Assembly (NCBI GenBank): GCA_019309115.1
Contig: JAFDGW010000014.1
Location: 26,547-90,546 of the forward strand
DNA: 64,000 nucleotides
DNA from: Deltaproteobacteria bacterium
GTDB taxonomy: Bacteria; Desulfobacterota; Syntrophobacteria; Syntrophobacterales; Thermodesulforhabdaceae
Direction of reading: 5' to 3'
Under the pieces are notes generated by a model. That model did not search any database and had not been told where the DNA came from. It was given only the letters and a program-made list of their open reading frames with translations. Below are positions 35,558 to 44,656 of this stretch, in pieces; the stretch's first letter is position 1; every line of letters begins with the position of its first letter. The position numbers and the translations under genes were made by a program.

Positions 35558-35974
35558 ATGGAGCGTGAGGATTTGAAGCGCAAGTTGAAGGAATCTCTTG
35601 GCAGGGTGAATGTATTGCTTTCAGAGCTGGAGGAGGAAACTCGGAAGCTTCAGGTGGTGTCTGATATGACCGATTCTGAAGTTGATGCAGCAAAACGGCG
35701 ATGTCGTGATCTCAGGAGACAGTTAGAAACCGATATTAACCTCATAAAGACCCTTGTGCTCCAAGCAACTGGCTACTTTGATCGAGATGAGGAAATTGTA
35801 AGAATTTATAATGACCTTCATGAAAGACTTCGGCAGGCTCAAGATATAACCATGCAAACCATTAAGAGCCTTCAAAGTGGTATGACGAAGATAGAAGAAG
35901 AGATGGAGCTTCTTAGAAAGAAAGAGTTTGCGATTAAAAAATATAAACTGCATCAAGCTTGGAGTCAAAAATAG
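35558..35974 (+). CDS. Coiled-coil protein between fliD and fliS, possibly FliT-like
   Basis: 138 residues, almost wholly helical and charged (DLKRKLKESLGRVNVLLSEL; EEEMELLRKKEFAIKK). It lies between fliD (17 bases) and fliS (10 bases). In enteric bacteria the neighbour of fliS is the FliD chaperone fliT, which is also a small helical protein, so this may be its counterpart, but I see no sequence motif to prove it. No signal peptide; cytoplasmic. Confidence 0.6.
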   Translation: MEREDLKRKLKESLGRVNVLLSELEEETRKLQVVSDMTDSEVDAAKRRCRDLRRQLETDINLIKTLVLQATGYFDRDEEIVRIYNDLHERLRQAQDITMQTIKSLQSGMTKIEEEMELLRKKEFAIKKYKLHQAWSQK

Positions 35975-35983
35975 GAGGTAAAC

Positions 35984-36394
35984 ATGCCAAATCCTGTAGA
36001 TACCTACAGAAAAACCGGAGTTGAAACCGCTGATCCTCTGAAGCTGGTTATAATGTGCTACGATGCGGTCATAGATGATCTCCGAAAAGCGAAAGAATAT
36101 CATCAAGAGAAAAACCTAGAAGCTACCTACGACAGGGTAAGGCATGCTCAGGACGTGATAACCGAGTTGCTTGTTGCACTGGACTACGAAAAAGGTGGCG
36201 ATATTGCGGTAAACCTCGGCAGACTGTATAATTTTGTTCTAAGGCAGTTAATTGTGGTTAATTCCCGAACAGATCCCCAGCATTACGAAACACTAATAAA
36301 GCTTCTGGAAGAATTGAAAGGAGCCTGGGAACAGATTGCTACTCAGCAGGGAGCTTCACTGGGTACGCGGAATGGTGGCACTATTGTCGGATAG
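35984..36394 (+). CDS. fliS: Flagellin export chaperone FliS
   Basis: 136 residues: DPLKLVIMCYDAVIDDLRKA, VRHAQDVITELLVALDYEKGG and LYNFVLRQLIVVNSRTDPQH are FliS hallmarks. Binds flagellin in the cytoplasm before export. AGGAGGTAAAC precedes the ATG. Confidence 0.95.
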   Translation: MPNPVDTYRKTGVETADPLKLVIMCYDAVIDDLRKAKEYHQEKNLEATYDRVRHAQDVITELLVALDYEKGGDIAVNLGRLYNFVLRQLIVVNSRTDPQHYETLIKLLEELKGAWEQIATQQGASLGTRNGGTIVG

Positions 36395-36403
36395 AACAGT
36401 TCA

Positions 36404-36443
36404 GGCGTGCACGTTATCGCGTTATAAATTGCGCGTGCACGCC
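36404..36443. terminator. Hairpin between convergent fliS and fliW
   Basis: Perfect 10-bp arms GGCGTGCACG and CGTGCACGCC with a 20-base AT-rich loop, ten bases past the fliS stop. Neither side has a strong U-run. It lies where a shared terminator is expected. Confidence 0.5.
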
Positions 36444-36455
36444 GGCATCTTTAGA

Positions 36456-36893
36456 CTATTTTGCTTCTTGCCACTCCATGCCCTGAGGTAAAATTATACA
36501 ATTCTTTACTTCGTCCCTATCCATTGTCCACTGATAGGCTTTGCGCGTTTCCACATTGAACAGTAAAGGACTCCTGAGGTGAAAGCGGATTATTTCCTTT
36601 TCTCGATCAAAAGAGATTAGATTAAGGATTATTACTTCGTTGGGATTGGTCGTTTCTAAGGGCTCCAATTTTTCCCGAGGAATTTTGTATTGCACCCCTA
36701 TTGCTTCCGGCGGGCAAACGACAAAAGCTAGAGACGGCTCATCCACAGCTTGTAGCCACTGGAACGGTCCATCTTTATATTCCAGCAATACGTACCGTTT
36801 GATTGATTCAAAACCAGGAATTCCCCAGGGGAATTCCAGAAGCTTGTCATCATTTACTTCTATGGTGCCAAACCTGGTAGTTTCCACCTTCAC
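36456..36893 (-). CDS. fliW: Flagellar assembly factor FliW
   Basis: 145 residues: FGTIEVNDDKLLEFPWGIPGFE and LAFVVCPPEAIGVQYKI match the family. It binds flagellin and CsrA and links filament assembly to translation of flagellin. GTG start at 36893 after GGGGGAC. Next to csrA with a 16-base gap, the usual pairing. Confidence 0.93.
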   Translation of the reverse strand: MKVETTRFGTIEVNDDKLLEFPWGIPGFESIKRYVLLEYKDGPFQWLQAVDEPSLAFVVCPPEAIGVQYKIPREKLEPLETTNPNEVIILNLISFDREKEIIRFHLRSPLLFNVETRKAYQWTMDRDEVKNCIILPQGMEWQEAK

Positions 36894-36909
36894 GCTTTCA
36901 GTCCCCCTT

Positions 36910-37170
36910 TCATTTTTCCATGTTTTTAAGAATTTCCCATTTTCTTAAAAAATGCCCAGCTTCGTCTAAGACCACATTAGTTATTTGTGCCGCCTTTCTG
37001 TTTTCTTCTTGAATTTTCTGATACAGTTCTTCCCGGTAAACAGGAATGGAGCGAGGACTTTTTATACCTAATTTTACCCTGTTAGGGCCTATTTCCGTCA
37101 CAACTATCTGGATACTGTCCCCAATTCTTATCGACTCACCTTCTTTGCGACTCAAGACCAGAAAACCCAT
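36910..37170 (-). CDS. csrA: Carbon storage regulator CsrA
   Basis: 86 residues from ATG 37170 (MGFLVLSRKEGESIRIGDSI); a TTG start ten residues up is less likely. The core IQIVVTEIGPNRVKLGIKSPRSIPVYREELYQKI is standard; the C-terminus extends about 20 residues past enteric CsrA. An RNA-binding repressor that recognises GGA motifs. Partner FliW follows. The ribosome sites of both flagellins contain GGGAGGA-like sequence, so they are candidate targets. Confidence 0.93.
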   Translation of the reverse strand: MGFLVLSRKEGESIRIGDSIQIVVTEIGPNRVKLGIKSPRSIPVYREELYQKIQEENRKAAQITNVVLDEAGHFLRKWEILKNMEK

Positions 37171-37189
37171 CTGTGGAGTCTTTCCTTCG

Positions 37190-38056
37190 CTATTTACCAA
37201 GGAACTCCTTCAAGTCGTGGAACCTAGCGCCGAATTCCGCCAGCAGTTTTTCGGAAAGCTTCGGTGATATCTTCAATTCTGTCAGTGTGGTTTCGGCAAA
37301 CGGCTGTGTAAGGCCATCCACTCCACAACCTATACCCATGCTGGTAACCAGAGCGTTTGCAACGTGAACCAGTTTGGTTATTTGTCGAAACTTTGGAACC
37401 ACCTTTTCAGGCTGATGATGAAAACGCACTACTGCAACAATCACATCGGGAAGGTTCCACTTTTTAGCGATTAATGCGCCCAATTGCTGATGATCTATAC
37501 CAAGAACCCTGCGTTCTGCATCAAGGAAATTGATTCGTTCCTTCTTCACCATTGTTAGGATATTTTCAAATTCGTCTTTCACATGAAAATGGAGGATTGT
37601 TTTACCGATGTCATGAAGCAATGCAGCGGTGTAAGCAGTTACAGCGTTCTTGAACTTGATGTGTTCCGTAAGGATGTCAGTCATTATCGCAACGCTTACA
37701 GAATGCTCCCACAGTTCACCTTCTCTGAGATCGTAACCTGTAGGTGTCCCCTGAAAATATCTCGCACTACATGCTGCCAGAACGACCTTTATGAGCTCTT
37801 TATTTCCCAGGGCTACAATTGCGTCTCTTAAGGAGGTTACCGAATACTTACGCGCATACAATGGAGATCGACTGAGAGCAATTACCCGTGCTGCTATTGC
37901 CGGATCGTATTGAATAACTGCCTCGATTTCCTTAACAGGAGCCATGGATTGAATGAGGGGCATCAATTTCTGGACGATCCTTGGAAAGGGGGGTAATTCT
38001 TCTGCGTGTTCTATGATTTTATCCACAAGCTTTCCTGAAGGATTAGTATCCTGCAT
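37190..38056 (-). CDS. HDOD-domain signalling protein
   Basis: 288 residues, an HDOD domain with H148/D149 in AALLHDIGKTILHFH and VIVAVVRFHHQPE. These modules are linked to signalling, often with chemotaxis or c-di-GMP systems, and are usually enzymatically inactive. The stop is 20 bases before csrA, so the three genes probably form an operon. Start ATG 38056 follows CAGGAGC. The target is unknown. Confidence 0.85.
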   Translation of the reverse strand: MQDTNPSGKLVDKIIEHAEELPPFPRIVQKLMPLIQSMAPVKEIEAVIQYDPAIAARVIALSRSPLYARKYSVTSLRDAIVALGNKELIKVVLAACSARYFQGTPTGYDLREGELWEHSVSVAIMTDILTEHIKFKNAVTAYTAALLHDIGKTILHFHVKDEFENILTMVKKERINFLDAERRVLGIDHQQLGALIAKKWNLPDVIVAVVRFHHQPEKVVPKFRQITKLVHVANALVTSMGIGCGVDGLTQPFAETTLTELKISPKLSEKLLAEFGARFHDLKEFLGK

Positions 38057-38173
38057 ATTGGTGCTCCTGAGAATTGGAAAAAGTGATTTTTACATTCCAA
38101 CTTTACTTGTTACAATAATTAAACCCATTTATGCAATGAGGTAATTAAAAAATTCAGACAACGTTAGGGAGCA

Positions 38174-39319
38174 ATGCCCGAATTATCCGAATGCTATAAA
38201 TTGCTCGGACTTAAACCTGGTGCCACTGTTGAAGAGATTAAGCGAGCATATCGCAGGCTTGCAAAGGAATGGCATCCTGATCGCCTTGGCCCTGAAGCAA
38301 GTGAATCTTCAAGAGAAGAGGCGAGGCTGAAATTCGCTAAAATAACGGATGCTTACAAAACCGTTTTGAACCATGCTCGGGTGATGGAGCAAATCAAAAA
38401 ACACGGAAGTTCCTTCTACTCAGCTGAATCACCTGCTGGTACGGAGAGCAAAGTTTCGTCGTCGGAAAAGGTTCAGAGGAAGGCATCACGGGATGTAAAG
38501 CAACCCGGGGCGTTTTTTAACACTCGAGCTAAGGTTATGGCCTTGCTTTTTTCTATTCTGTTGCTCTCATCCTTTATTGTGCGTGACGTGATGAAACGGT
38601 CTGGTCCTCGCTATGTCTTTAAGCATTCTTCACCACCGGTTCATGTCAGGACGGAATCTATTATGCCTCAGACAGGGCACAAAATACCGGGAAAGAACTT
38701 GCCATCTGTTAACGAGTTCATGCGTCGAAGGGGTTTTTTCTCCCTTGGCTCAACAAAGCAGCAGGTTATGGCCGTTCAGGGGCCTCCTGACAGAGTGTAC
38801 GGACGGGCATGGTATTATGGATTGTCCATGTTGTTTTTTGAAGGAGACCGTGTTGTGGGTTATGATAATTTTGATGGTCGCTTAAGAATTCGCCTGGTTC
38901 CTCGAAAATTACCTCAGACTATACCATCTTGGTTTACACTTGGATCATCCAAAGACGAAGTGTTGCTCGTTCAAGGTACACCCACCCGAGTGTTTCGTTC
39001 CGTCTGGTATTATGGGTTAGATAAAGTTTTTTTTAAAAATGGCAGGGTTGTGGGTTATGATAATTTTACTGGGAGGCTCAATGTTCGCCTTGTGCCCAGC
39101 AGTTCCGTTTTTACAAGTGATAAAAGGCTATTCACAATAGGTTCAACCCCCGATGAAGTTATTGCTGTTCAGGGTACGCCAACCCGTGTTCAGAGAAATC
39201 GATGGTATTATGGGCTGTCCGAAGTAATCTTTCGAAAAGGCCACGTTGCATGGGTCAATAACATAGGGAAAAACCTAAAGTTTATGTCGCCATCGGGTCA
39301 GGAAATCGGCAAACGCTAA
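38174..39319 (+). CDS. Membrane J-domain protein with three C-terminal beta-type repeats
   Basis: 381 residues. The N-terminal J domain (DnaJ) has HPD at 34-36 (KEWHPDR). A linker leads to a single span around 121-138 (VMALLFSILLLSSFIVRDV). The remainder comprises three similar repeats at about 188-243, 253-308 and 319-370, each with the core GSxxxxVxxVQGxPxRVxxxxWYYG; the pattern resembles BamE/OmlA-type domains. The J domain is cytoplasmic and the repeats are probably periplasmic. Likely role: recruiting DnaK to a membrane complex or envelope-related function; not established. Converges on the helicase gene with a shared CTAA stop. Confidence 0.75.
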   Translation: MPELSECYKLLGLKPGATVEEIKRAYRRLAKEWHPDRLGPEASESSREEARLKFAKITDAYKTVLNHARVMEQIKKHGSSFYSAESPAGTESKVSSSEKVQRKASRDVKQPGAFFNTRAKVMALLFSILLLSSFIVRDVMKRSGPRYVFKHSSPPVHVRTESIMPQTGHKIPGKNLPSVNEFMRRRGFFSLGSTKQQVMAVQGPPDRVYGRAWYYGLSMLFFEGDRVVGYDNFDGRLRIRLVPRKLPQTIPSWFTLGSSKDEVLLVQGTPTRVFRSVWYYGLDKVFFKNGRVVGYDNFTGRLNVRLVPSSSVFTSDKRLFTIGSTPDEVIAVQGTPTRVQRNRWYYGLSEVIFRKGHVAWVNNIGKNLKFMSPSGQEIGKR

Positions 39320-42240
39320 CCACCCACACCTACCTTGAAAACCTTTTTTGATCCTGTCCTGATAATTTCTTCCAGGTCCCAAGGCGTTGCTATTCTAAAC
39401 TCCTTTCCGTTTTTATCTCTGGCTTTCAGATATCCGTTCCGAATGGCAAAGAAGAATAAATCCCTCGTTAATCTGACATCGGTCTTGCAATAGTTCACCA
39501 ATTTTCTCCATTCCCCGTTACGAAACCAGTGGACGGCTTGAATCCCTTCTGCCGTTTTCTTCCCCCCTAGGGTGGTACTAGCCAGATTGTCCAGACTTAC
39601 CCTGAAACCAGTTGATTTTCTTATTTCTTCTAAAATATCGAACGTTGGAAGCGTGCTCAAGTCATCTGGCGTATAAGGAGCAAGAACTTTGTAGTCGAAC
39701 TTTTTTATGTTGAAACCAACAATCAAATCATACGTTTTCAGAAATTTCAGAAGCTTCCCAACGGCAGATTCCTTAAAGATGATGTATTTTTTTCGATGAT
39801 TATCATAAAGCACTACCACGGATACCCTCATGAGATGTTTGTTGGACCAACCACCAACTTCTTGAGCTAACTTTTGAGTTTCAAGATCCAAAAAGGCGAT
39901 GTGGTATTTCTCGATGAGGTTAGATTCAGGTTTGACGATGGGTGTGGGTATCTTTGGAAAATCTTCGGCAGCGACTTTTGAACTCTTTGAAGCTATGAGG
40001 CTTTCCACAATTATCAACGCTGACTCCTTGTCCAGCGGCCTGTTGCCGGATCCGCATTTGGGAGAGTGAATACACTGAGGGCATCCGTCCACACAGTCAC
40101 AGGTCATGAGGAGTTCGCGCACCTTTTCCAAGATGTTTTCTATCCTTTCAAATCCCTTAGCACACAACCCTATGCCGCCGGGATATCCGTCGTAGATAAA
40201 GATGGCACTTTTTCTTACCTGAGGATGCAGGGGTTGGGCTATGCCACCTATGTCATTTCTGTCGCAGAGCAAAAACAGTGGAAACATGCTGATAATAGCA
40301 TGTTCCAGGGCGTGAAGCCCTCCCATGTAATGCCGTTTTCTAGCCTTAACCCGATCACGAATCCACTCGTCAATTTCCAGCCACAATCCCACCGTTTCGT
40401 ACTGAAGTGGCGGCAGATTCAACGAAACGAAATCTAGCGATTCCATTGAGCGTGTTGATTTCTTTTCATAACCCAAAACCCTCTCGGTTACTTTCAATCG
40501 TCCAAGCCTGACCGCGAAATTCCTCACGGTACGTGACCCAAGCACCTCAAGAATTTCCGTCTCCTTTTCGGTGGAAACCATCGTAAAATAAGGACCCGAA
40601 AAAGGAGCTATCAGCACGTTTTGCCTTTCCGTATCCAGCTCTTCCACCGTGTAAGTATCTCCCAGGTGCAAATACACTGCTCCAGGATGGCATTCTTTAA
40701 ACACTCGCATTCCGTCAACGGAACCCACTGGCGTAGGTTTACTTTCTTTCATCTTCAACAGTATCGTATAAGACTTACCAACCTGCCTTATGTCAACTTC
40801 CCTATGTGGATATCTACTGCTAGCGTACCATAAACCATTTTCTCCGGACTTCTGGAGTCTTCCGACATCAGTTAGCTGTTCCAGAGTGCGACACCATTCT
40901 GGATGATTACTTAGATCATCGATCGTAATGGGGATTTCCGCAGCTGCACATGGGAGATGAGCTTTCAAAACTTCGGGATTGGCGTGATCTGCAACAGCGG
41001 ACTCAAACCCCTGTTGTAGTATGTGTTCCGGGTGGTTCACAATGTACTGGTCGAGGGCATCGCTTTGAGGTAAAAGCACTACTGCTGATTCCTGACCCCC
41101 GCGGCCTACTCGACCAGCCCTTTGCCAAGTGGCCATAACCGTTCCGGGATAACCCACCAGAACGCAAACATCGAGATTGCCAATGTCAACACCAAGTTCA
41201 AGAGCACTGGTGGCGATCACACCTCGGAGTTTTCCTCCCGCCAGAGCCTGCTCGATTTCTCGTCTGTCTTCGGGAAGAAGCCCGGCGCGATAGGAACTTA
41301 CATACCGAGCAATGGCGGGAAATCTATCCTTCAGGCTTTTATAAATAAGTTCGGTCATCCGACGCGATCGCGTAAACACGATGGTTTTAAGGCCGTGTTT
41401 CATTGCCTTTGCGGCGATCATTGTTCCGGTGAAGGACAAAGGATAATCGGTTTTTAAAAAAAACAGGTAACGTTTTGCCTGAGGCGCACCGGATTTCTCA
41501 ATTAACGAAAATGCTTCGGATCTCCTGCCCGTGAGCTGGCAGGCCAGCTCCAACGGATTTCCAATTGTTGCCGACAGCAGGATTAACTGTGGGTGTGATC
41601 CATAATAGCGGCATATCCTCAGCAGCCGCCTAATAATCAAGGCAACATGGCTACCAAACACACCTCGATAGGTATGCATCTCGTCTATGACAATGAAATT
41701 CAGCCCTTGCCAGAGTTTTTGCCAGGACGAATGATAGGGAAGAAAGCCATAGTGAAGCATGTCGGGATTAGTTATGAGGATCGTTGGAGGATTTTTTCGT
41801 ATGATGGATCGCTCGTTTCTGGGTGTGTCGCCATCGTAAACAGCAACACCATTATTCCTAAGGATAGGTGCAAGAAACAGGCGGGCACTTTCGAGCTGAT
41901 CACGGCTGAGGGCCTTTATGGGAAAAATCATAAGAGCAAAAGTGCAGGGATTTTTCTTGACTGTTTCAGCGATGGCTATCTGGTAAATGAGCGATTTCCC
42001 GCTCGCTGTTGGAGTTGCAACGACGACATCTTTTCCCTCGCGAATATGCTTGAGTGCTTCTGCTTGGTGGTCATAAAGATCGTGTATTCCTCTGTTCGTA
42101 AGAAGTTCGTAAATATCGTTTTCAACAGCAGACAATGCAGGAACCATAACGGGTGGTGTTCCCGGAACTTCCCTGTGACTTGAAACCTCCCAGTGATTTG
42201 GTTCATTTTCAAGTTCGTGCAAAAACTGCTGCAAAGCCAT
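39316..42240 (-). CDS. DEAD/DEAH-box helicase fused to a DEDD exonuclease (MrfA-MrfB-like)
   Basis: 974 residues. Helicase motifs: ATPTASGKS 75-83 (Walker A), IDEMH near 185-189, SAT at 223-225, then the helicase C-terminal domain (YPGTVMATWQRAGRVGRGG). A cysteine set CDCVDGCPQC...PKC near residues 730-755 fits the DUF1998-type zinc region of YprA (MrfA). From residue 779 to the end lies an RNase H-like exonuclease domain: D785-x-E787 (FLDLET), D849 (NIKKFDY) and Y917-x3-D921 (YCKTD). In Bacillus subtilis these two activities are separate adjacent genes, mrfA and mrfB, that repair mitomycin-type DNA damage; here they are one polypeptide. DNA repair is therefore the likely role. Confidence 0.85.
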   Translation of the reverse strand: MALQQFLHELENEPNHWEVSSHREVPGTPPVMVPALSAVENDIYELLTNRGIHDLYDHQAEALKHIREGKDVVVATPTASGKSLIYQIAIAETVKKNPCTFALMIFPIKALSRDQLESARLFLAPILRNNGVAVYDGDTPRNERSIIRKNPPTILITNPDMLHYGFLPYHSSWQKLWQGLNFIVIDEMHTYRGVFGSHVALIIRRLLRICRYYGSHPQLILLSATIGNPLELACQLTGRRSEAFSLIEKSGAPQAKRYLFFLKTDYPLSFTGTMIAAKAMKHGLKTIVFTRSRRMTELIYKSLKDRFPAIARYVSSYRAGLLPEDRREIEQALAGGKLRGVIATSALELGVDIGNLDVCVLVGYPGTVMATWQRAGRVGRGGQESAVVLLPQSDALDQYIVNHPEHILQQGFESAVADHANPEVLKAHLPCAAAEIPITIDDLSNHPEWCRTLEQLTDVGRLQKSGENGLWYASSRYPHREVDIRQVGKSYTILLKMKESKPTPVGSVDGMRVFKECHPGAVYLHLGDTYTVEELDTERQNVLIAPFSGPYFTMVSTEKETEILEVLGSRTVRNFAVRLGRLKVTERVLGYEKKSTRSMESLDFVSLNLPPLQYETVGLWLEIDEWIRDRVKARKRHYMGGLHALEHAIISMFPLFLLCDRNDIGGIAQPLHPQVRKSAIFIYDGYPGGIGLCAKGFERIENILEKVRELLMTCDCVDGCPQCIHSPKCGSGNRPLDKESALIIVESLIASKSSKVAAEDFPKIPTPIVKPESNLIEKYHIAFLDLETQKLAQEVGGWSNKHLMRVSVVVLYDNHRKKYIIFKESAVGKLLKFLKTYDLIVGFNIKKFDYKVLAPYTPDDLSTLPTFDILEEIRKSTGFRVSLDNLASTTLGGKKTAEGIQAVHWFRNGEWRKLVNYCKTDVRLTRDLFFFAIRNGYLKARDKNGKEFRIATPWDLEEIIRTGSKKVFKVGVGG

Positions 42241-42353
42241 AAGTTTTGCCTTTTCCTTTCTAGTGCCTGTCGGTAAAAGTTAATGTATAAGTAATTGATC
42301 CACCGGTAAACTGTAAAACGATGGTGTGTTGGGTAAGGTGTGGAGGTTTGGTC

Positions 42354-42992
42354 ATGAAAGCCGAAGATGTGCGCAAAAAAGTCAGGTGGTACGGCCATGA
42401 TACGATGTGCATTGAGGGGAGCATCAGGGTCTATTTTGATCCCTACGAACTTCCTGGTAAACTGCCGCCGGCTGATTTGATACTGATTTCTCATGAGCAT
42501 TTCGATCATTGCTCACCCGACGATGTTGCCAAGATACAGAAAGATGATACCGTCATCGTAACGGATGCCACATCCGCAAAAAAACTCAGTGGCAATGTAA
42601 AAATCGTGAAGGTGGGAGATTCGCTGGAAATTAAGGGCGCTAAAATAGAAGTTTATCCTGCTTACAACATTAACAAGCAGTTTCATCCGAAGAGTGCAGG
42701 TATGCTGTCTTTCGTTGTAGAATTGGACGGCATCAGATACTACCATGCTGGCGATTCGGATTTTATGCCCGAGATGAAAAACATAAAAGCGGACGTGGCC
42801 TTCCTGCCGGTATCGGGTACCTATGTTATGACAGCTGATGAAGCAGCCGAAGCTGCTATGGCTATGAAACCCAGCGTAGCTGTTCCTATGCACTATGGGT
42901 CCATTGTTGGGTCTGAAGAAGATGCCAAGAAATTTGCAAAGCTGCTGAAAGGCAAAATTCCCGTCGTTATTCTGGAGAAGAGCAAGGCATGA
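42354..42992 (+). CDS. Metallo-beta-lactamase-fold hydrolase (UPF0173-like)
   Basis: 212 residues from ATG 42354, after GTGGAGG. Metal-binding motifs: SHEHFDHC (H-x-H-x-D-H), then GDSD and MHYG. Length and pattern fit the UlaG/YtkL-like small MBL hydrolases. The substrate is unknown. Its stop overlaps the start of the radical SAM gene (ATGA). Confidence 0.85.
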   Translation: MKAEDVRKKVRWYGHDTMCIEGSIRVYFDPYELPGKLPPADLILISHEHFDHCSPDDVAKIQKDDTVIVTDATSAKKLSGNVKIVKVGDSLEIKGAKIEVYPAYNINKQFHPKSAGMLSFVVELDGIRYYHAGDSDFMPEMKNIKADVAFLPVSGTYVMTADEAAEAAMAMKPSVAVPMHYGSIVGSEEDAKKFAKLLKGKIPVVILEKSKA

Positions 42993-43915
42993 CACCGGCG
43001 TACTTGAAAGCTTATGAATCGGGAGTACTGGAAAGGCGCATTGATCAGGCCAGGAAGTGGCTTAACAGGTGTACGCTTTGCCCTCGCATGTGTCGAGTGA
43101 ACCGGGCTGGAGATGAAACTGGATTTTGCCTTACCGGGCGCTACGCCATTGTGGCCAGCTATGGCCCTCACTTTGGCGAGGAACGGCCCCTTGTGGGCCG
43201 TTACGGATCCGGCACTATATTTTTCTGTGGCTGCAATCTCATGTGCATGTTTTGCCAGAACTACGATATAAGCCACACCCGAGACGGCACTGCAGTTACT
43301 CCGAATCAGCTTGCCGAAATAATGCTCTGGCTTCAAAAGCAAGGATGCCACAACATAAATTTTGTCACCCCCACGCATGTCATTCCTCAGATTTTGGAAA
43401 GCCTGCCTCCGGCCATAGAAAAAGGGTTAAATGTGCCCCTTGTTTACAACTCAAGCGCTTATGACCGAGTGCCTGCCCTCAGGCTTCTCGATGGAGTCTT
43501 CGATATCTACATGCCTGATTTCAAATTCTGGAAGAGTGAATCTGCGGCAAAGTGGTGCACAGCGCCGGATTACCCGAGAAGGGCAAGAGAGGCATTAAAG
43601 GAAATGTACCGTCAAGTGGGAGATCTTGCCATAAGAAATGGTATAGCAGAGCGAGGTTTGCTAGTAAGGCATCTTGTGATGCCAGGTTGCGTTGACGAAA
43701 CGCGAGAAATTTTACGATTCCTTGCGACCGAGATTTCAGTTCACACTTATGTGAACATAATGGATCAATACCGACCATGCGGGGAAGCCTTTAATGATCC
43801 TTTACTTAGGCGAAGGATTACTGGTGATGAGTATTTATCGGCCTTGGAATTTGCACGAGAGGTTGGTTTAACCAGGCTGGACGATAGAAGAAGTTTTTTG
43901 TTGTGGTCTATTTGA
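42989..43915 (+). CDS. Radical SAM protein, PflX/COG1313-like
   Basis: 308 residues. The cluster motif is CNLMCMFC (C-x3-C-x2-C), preceded by a cysteine-containing N-terminal segment (CTLCPRMCRVN). Downstream motifs include NFVTPTHVIPQILESL and YVNIMDQYRPC. This family is related to pyruvate-formate-lyase activators and may activate a glycyl radical enzyme; no such enzyme is in the window, so the target is unknown. Start overlaps the MBL gene stop by 4 bases. Confidence 0.85.
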   Translation: MTPAYLKAYESGVLERRIDQARKWLNRCTLCPRMCRVNRAGDETGFCLTGRYAIVASYGPHFGEERPLVGRYGSGTIFFCGCNLMCMFCQNYDISHTRDGTAVTPNQLAEIMLWLQKQGCHNINFVTPTHVIPQILESLPPAIEKGLNVPLVYNSSAYDRVPALRLLDGVFDIYMPDFKFWKSESAAKWCTAPDYPRRAREALKEMYRQVGDLAIRNGIAERGLLVRHLVMPGCVDETREILRFLATEISVHTYVNIMDQYRPCGEAFNDPLLRRRITGDEYLSALEFAREVGLTRLDDRRSFLLWSI

Positions 43916-43918
43916 AAA

Positions 43919-44590
43919 ATGAGAAGTCGCTTTGTTAGTGAAGGAGATTACAGAAATATTTACGCCATAGGCGACATTCACGGGATGGCAGGCAATTTGG
44001 AGGAACTATTGGATATCATCCCCTATGACCCGGCTGAGGATCTGCTGGTGTTCCTCGGAGACTACATTGATCGTGGTCCCGATTCACGGCGTGTCATTGA
44101 AATGCTATGTAGATTGCGTTCAAAAACAGAAAACGTTGTCTTTCTAATGGGGAACCACGAACAGATGTTTCTTGACTTTCTTAACGGTGCCGACCCTCTT
44201 CTCTATTTCTGGAATGGCGGGAAGGCTACTCTGGAGAGTTACGGCTTTCGTGAAGTAGATTATGGCAGGTATGAAGTCTTCCTGCCTGATGAACACAGGA
44301 AGTTTTTTGAAGCCCTGATACACGTTCTGGAAACAGAAAATTACTTTTTTGTGCACGCTGGCGTCAGGCCCGGCGTTGATTTGTCGGAACAGAACGAAGA
44401 AGATTTATTGTGGATACGTCATGAGTTCATATACAGCCCTGAGGATTTTGGAAAAACCGTGGTTTTCGGACATACCCCGCTTATGGATCCTTTAGTAATG
44501 AAAAACAAAATAGGTATAGACACAGGAGCCGTTTACGGAAGATATTTAACCTGCCTTCGTTTGCCGGATGAGACGTTTTTTCATGCATGA
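43919..44590 (+). CDS. Serine/threonine-protein phosphatase-like metallophosphoesterase
   Basis: 223 residues. Motifs GDIHG, GDYIDRGPDS and GNHE in order, and HAGV and GHTPL further down, place it in the PPP/diadenosine-tetraphosphatase-like group. Dimetal hydrolase in the cytoplasm. Three bases separate it from the radical SAM gene, so they may be co-transcribed. Substrate unknown. Confidence 0.88.
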   Translation: MRSRFVSEGDYRNIYAIGDIHGMAGNLEELLDIIPYDPAEDLLVFLGDYIDRGPDSRRVIEMLCRLRSKTENVVFLMGNHEQMFLDFLNGADPLLYFWNGGKATLESYGFREVDYGRYEVFLPDEHRKFFEALIHVLETENYFFVHAGVRPGVDLSEQNEEDLLWIRHEFIYSPEDFGKTVVFGHTPLMDPLVMKNKIGIDTGAVYGRYLTCLRLPDETFFHA

Positions 44591-44656
44591 TGGTGAGTGC
44601 TAACGGAAGGGTCGAGGTTGCACAGCACGCAAACGTTCTGAAGGAGGAGCGGTTTT

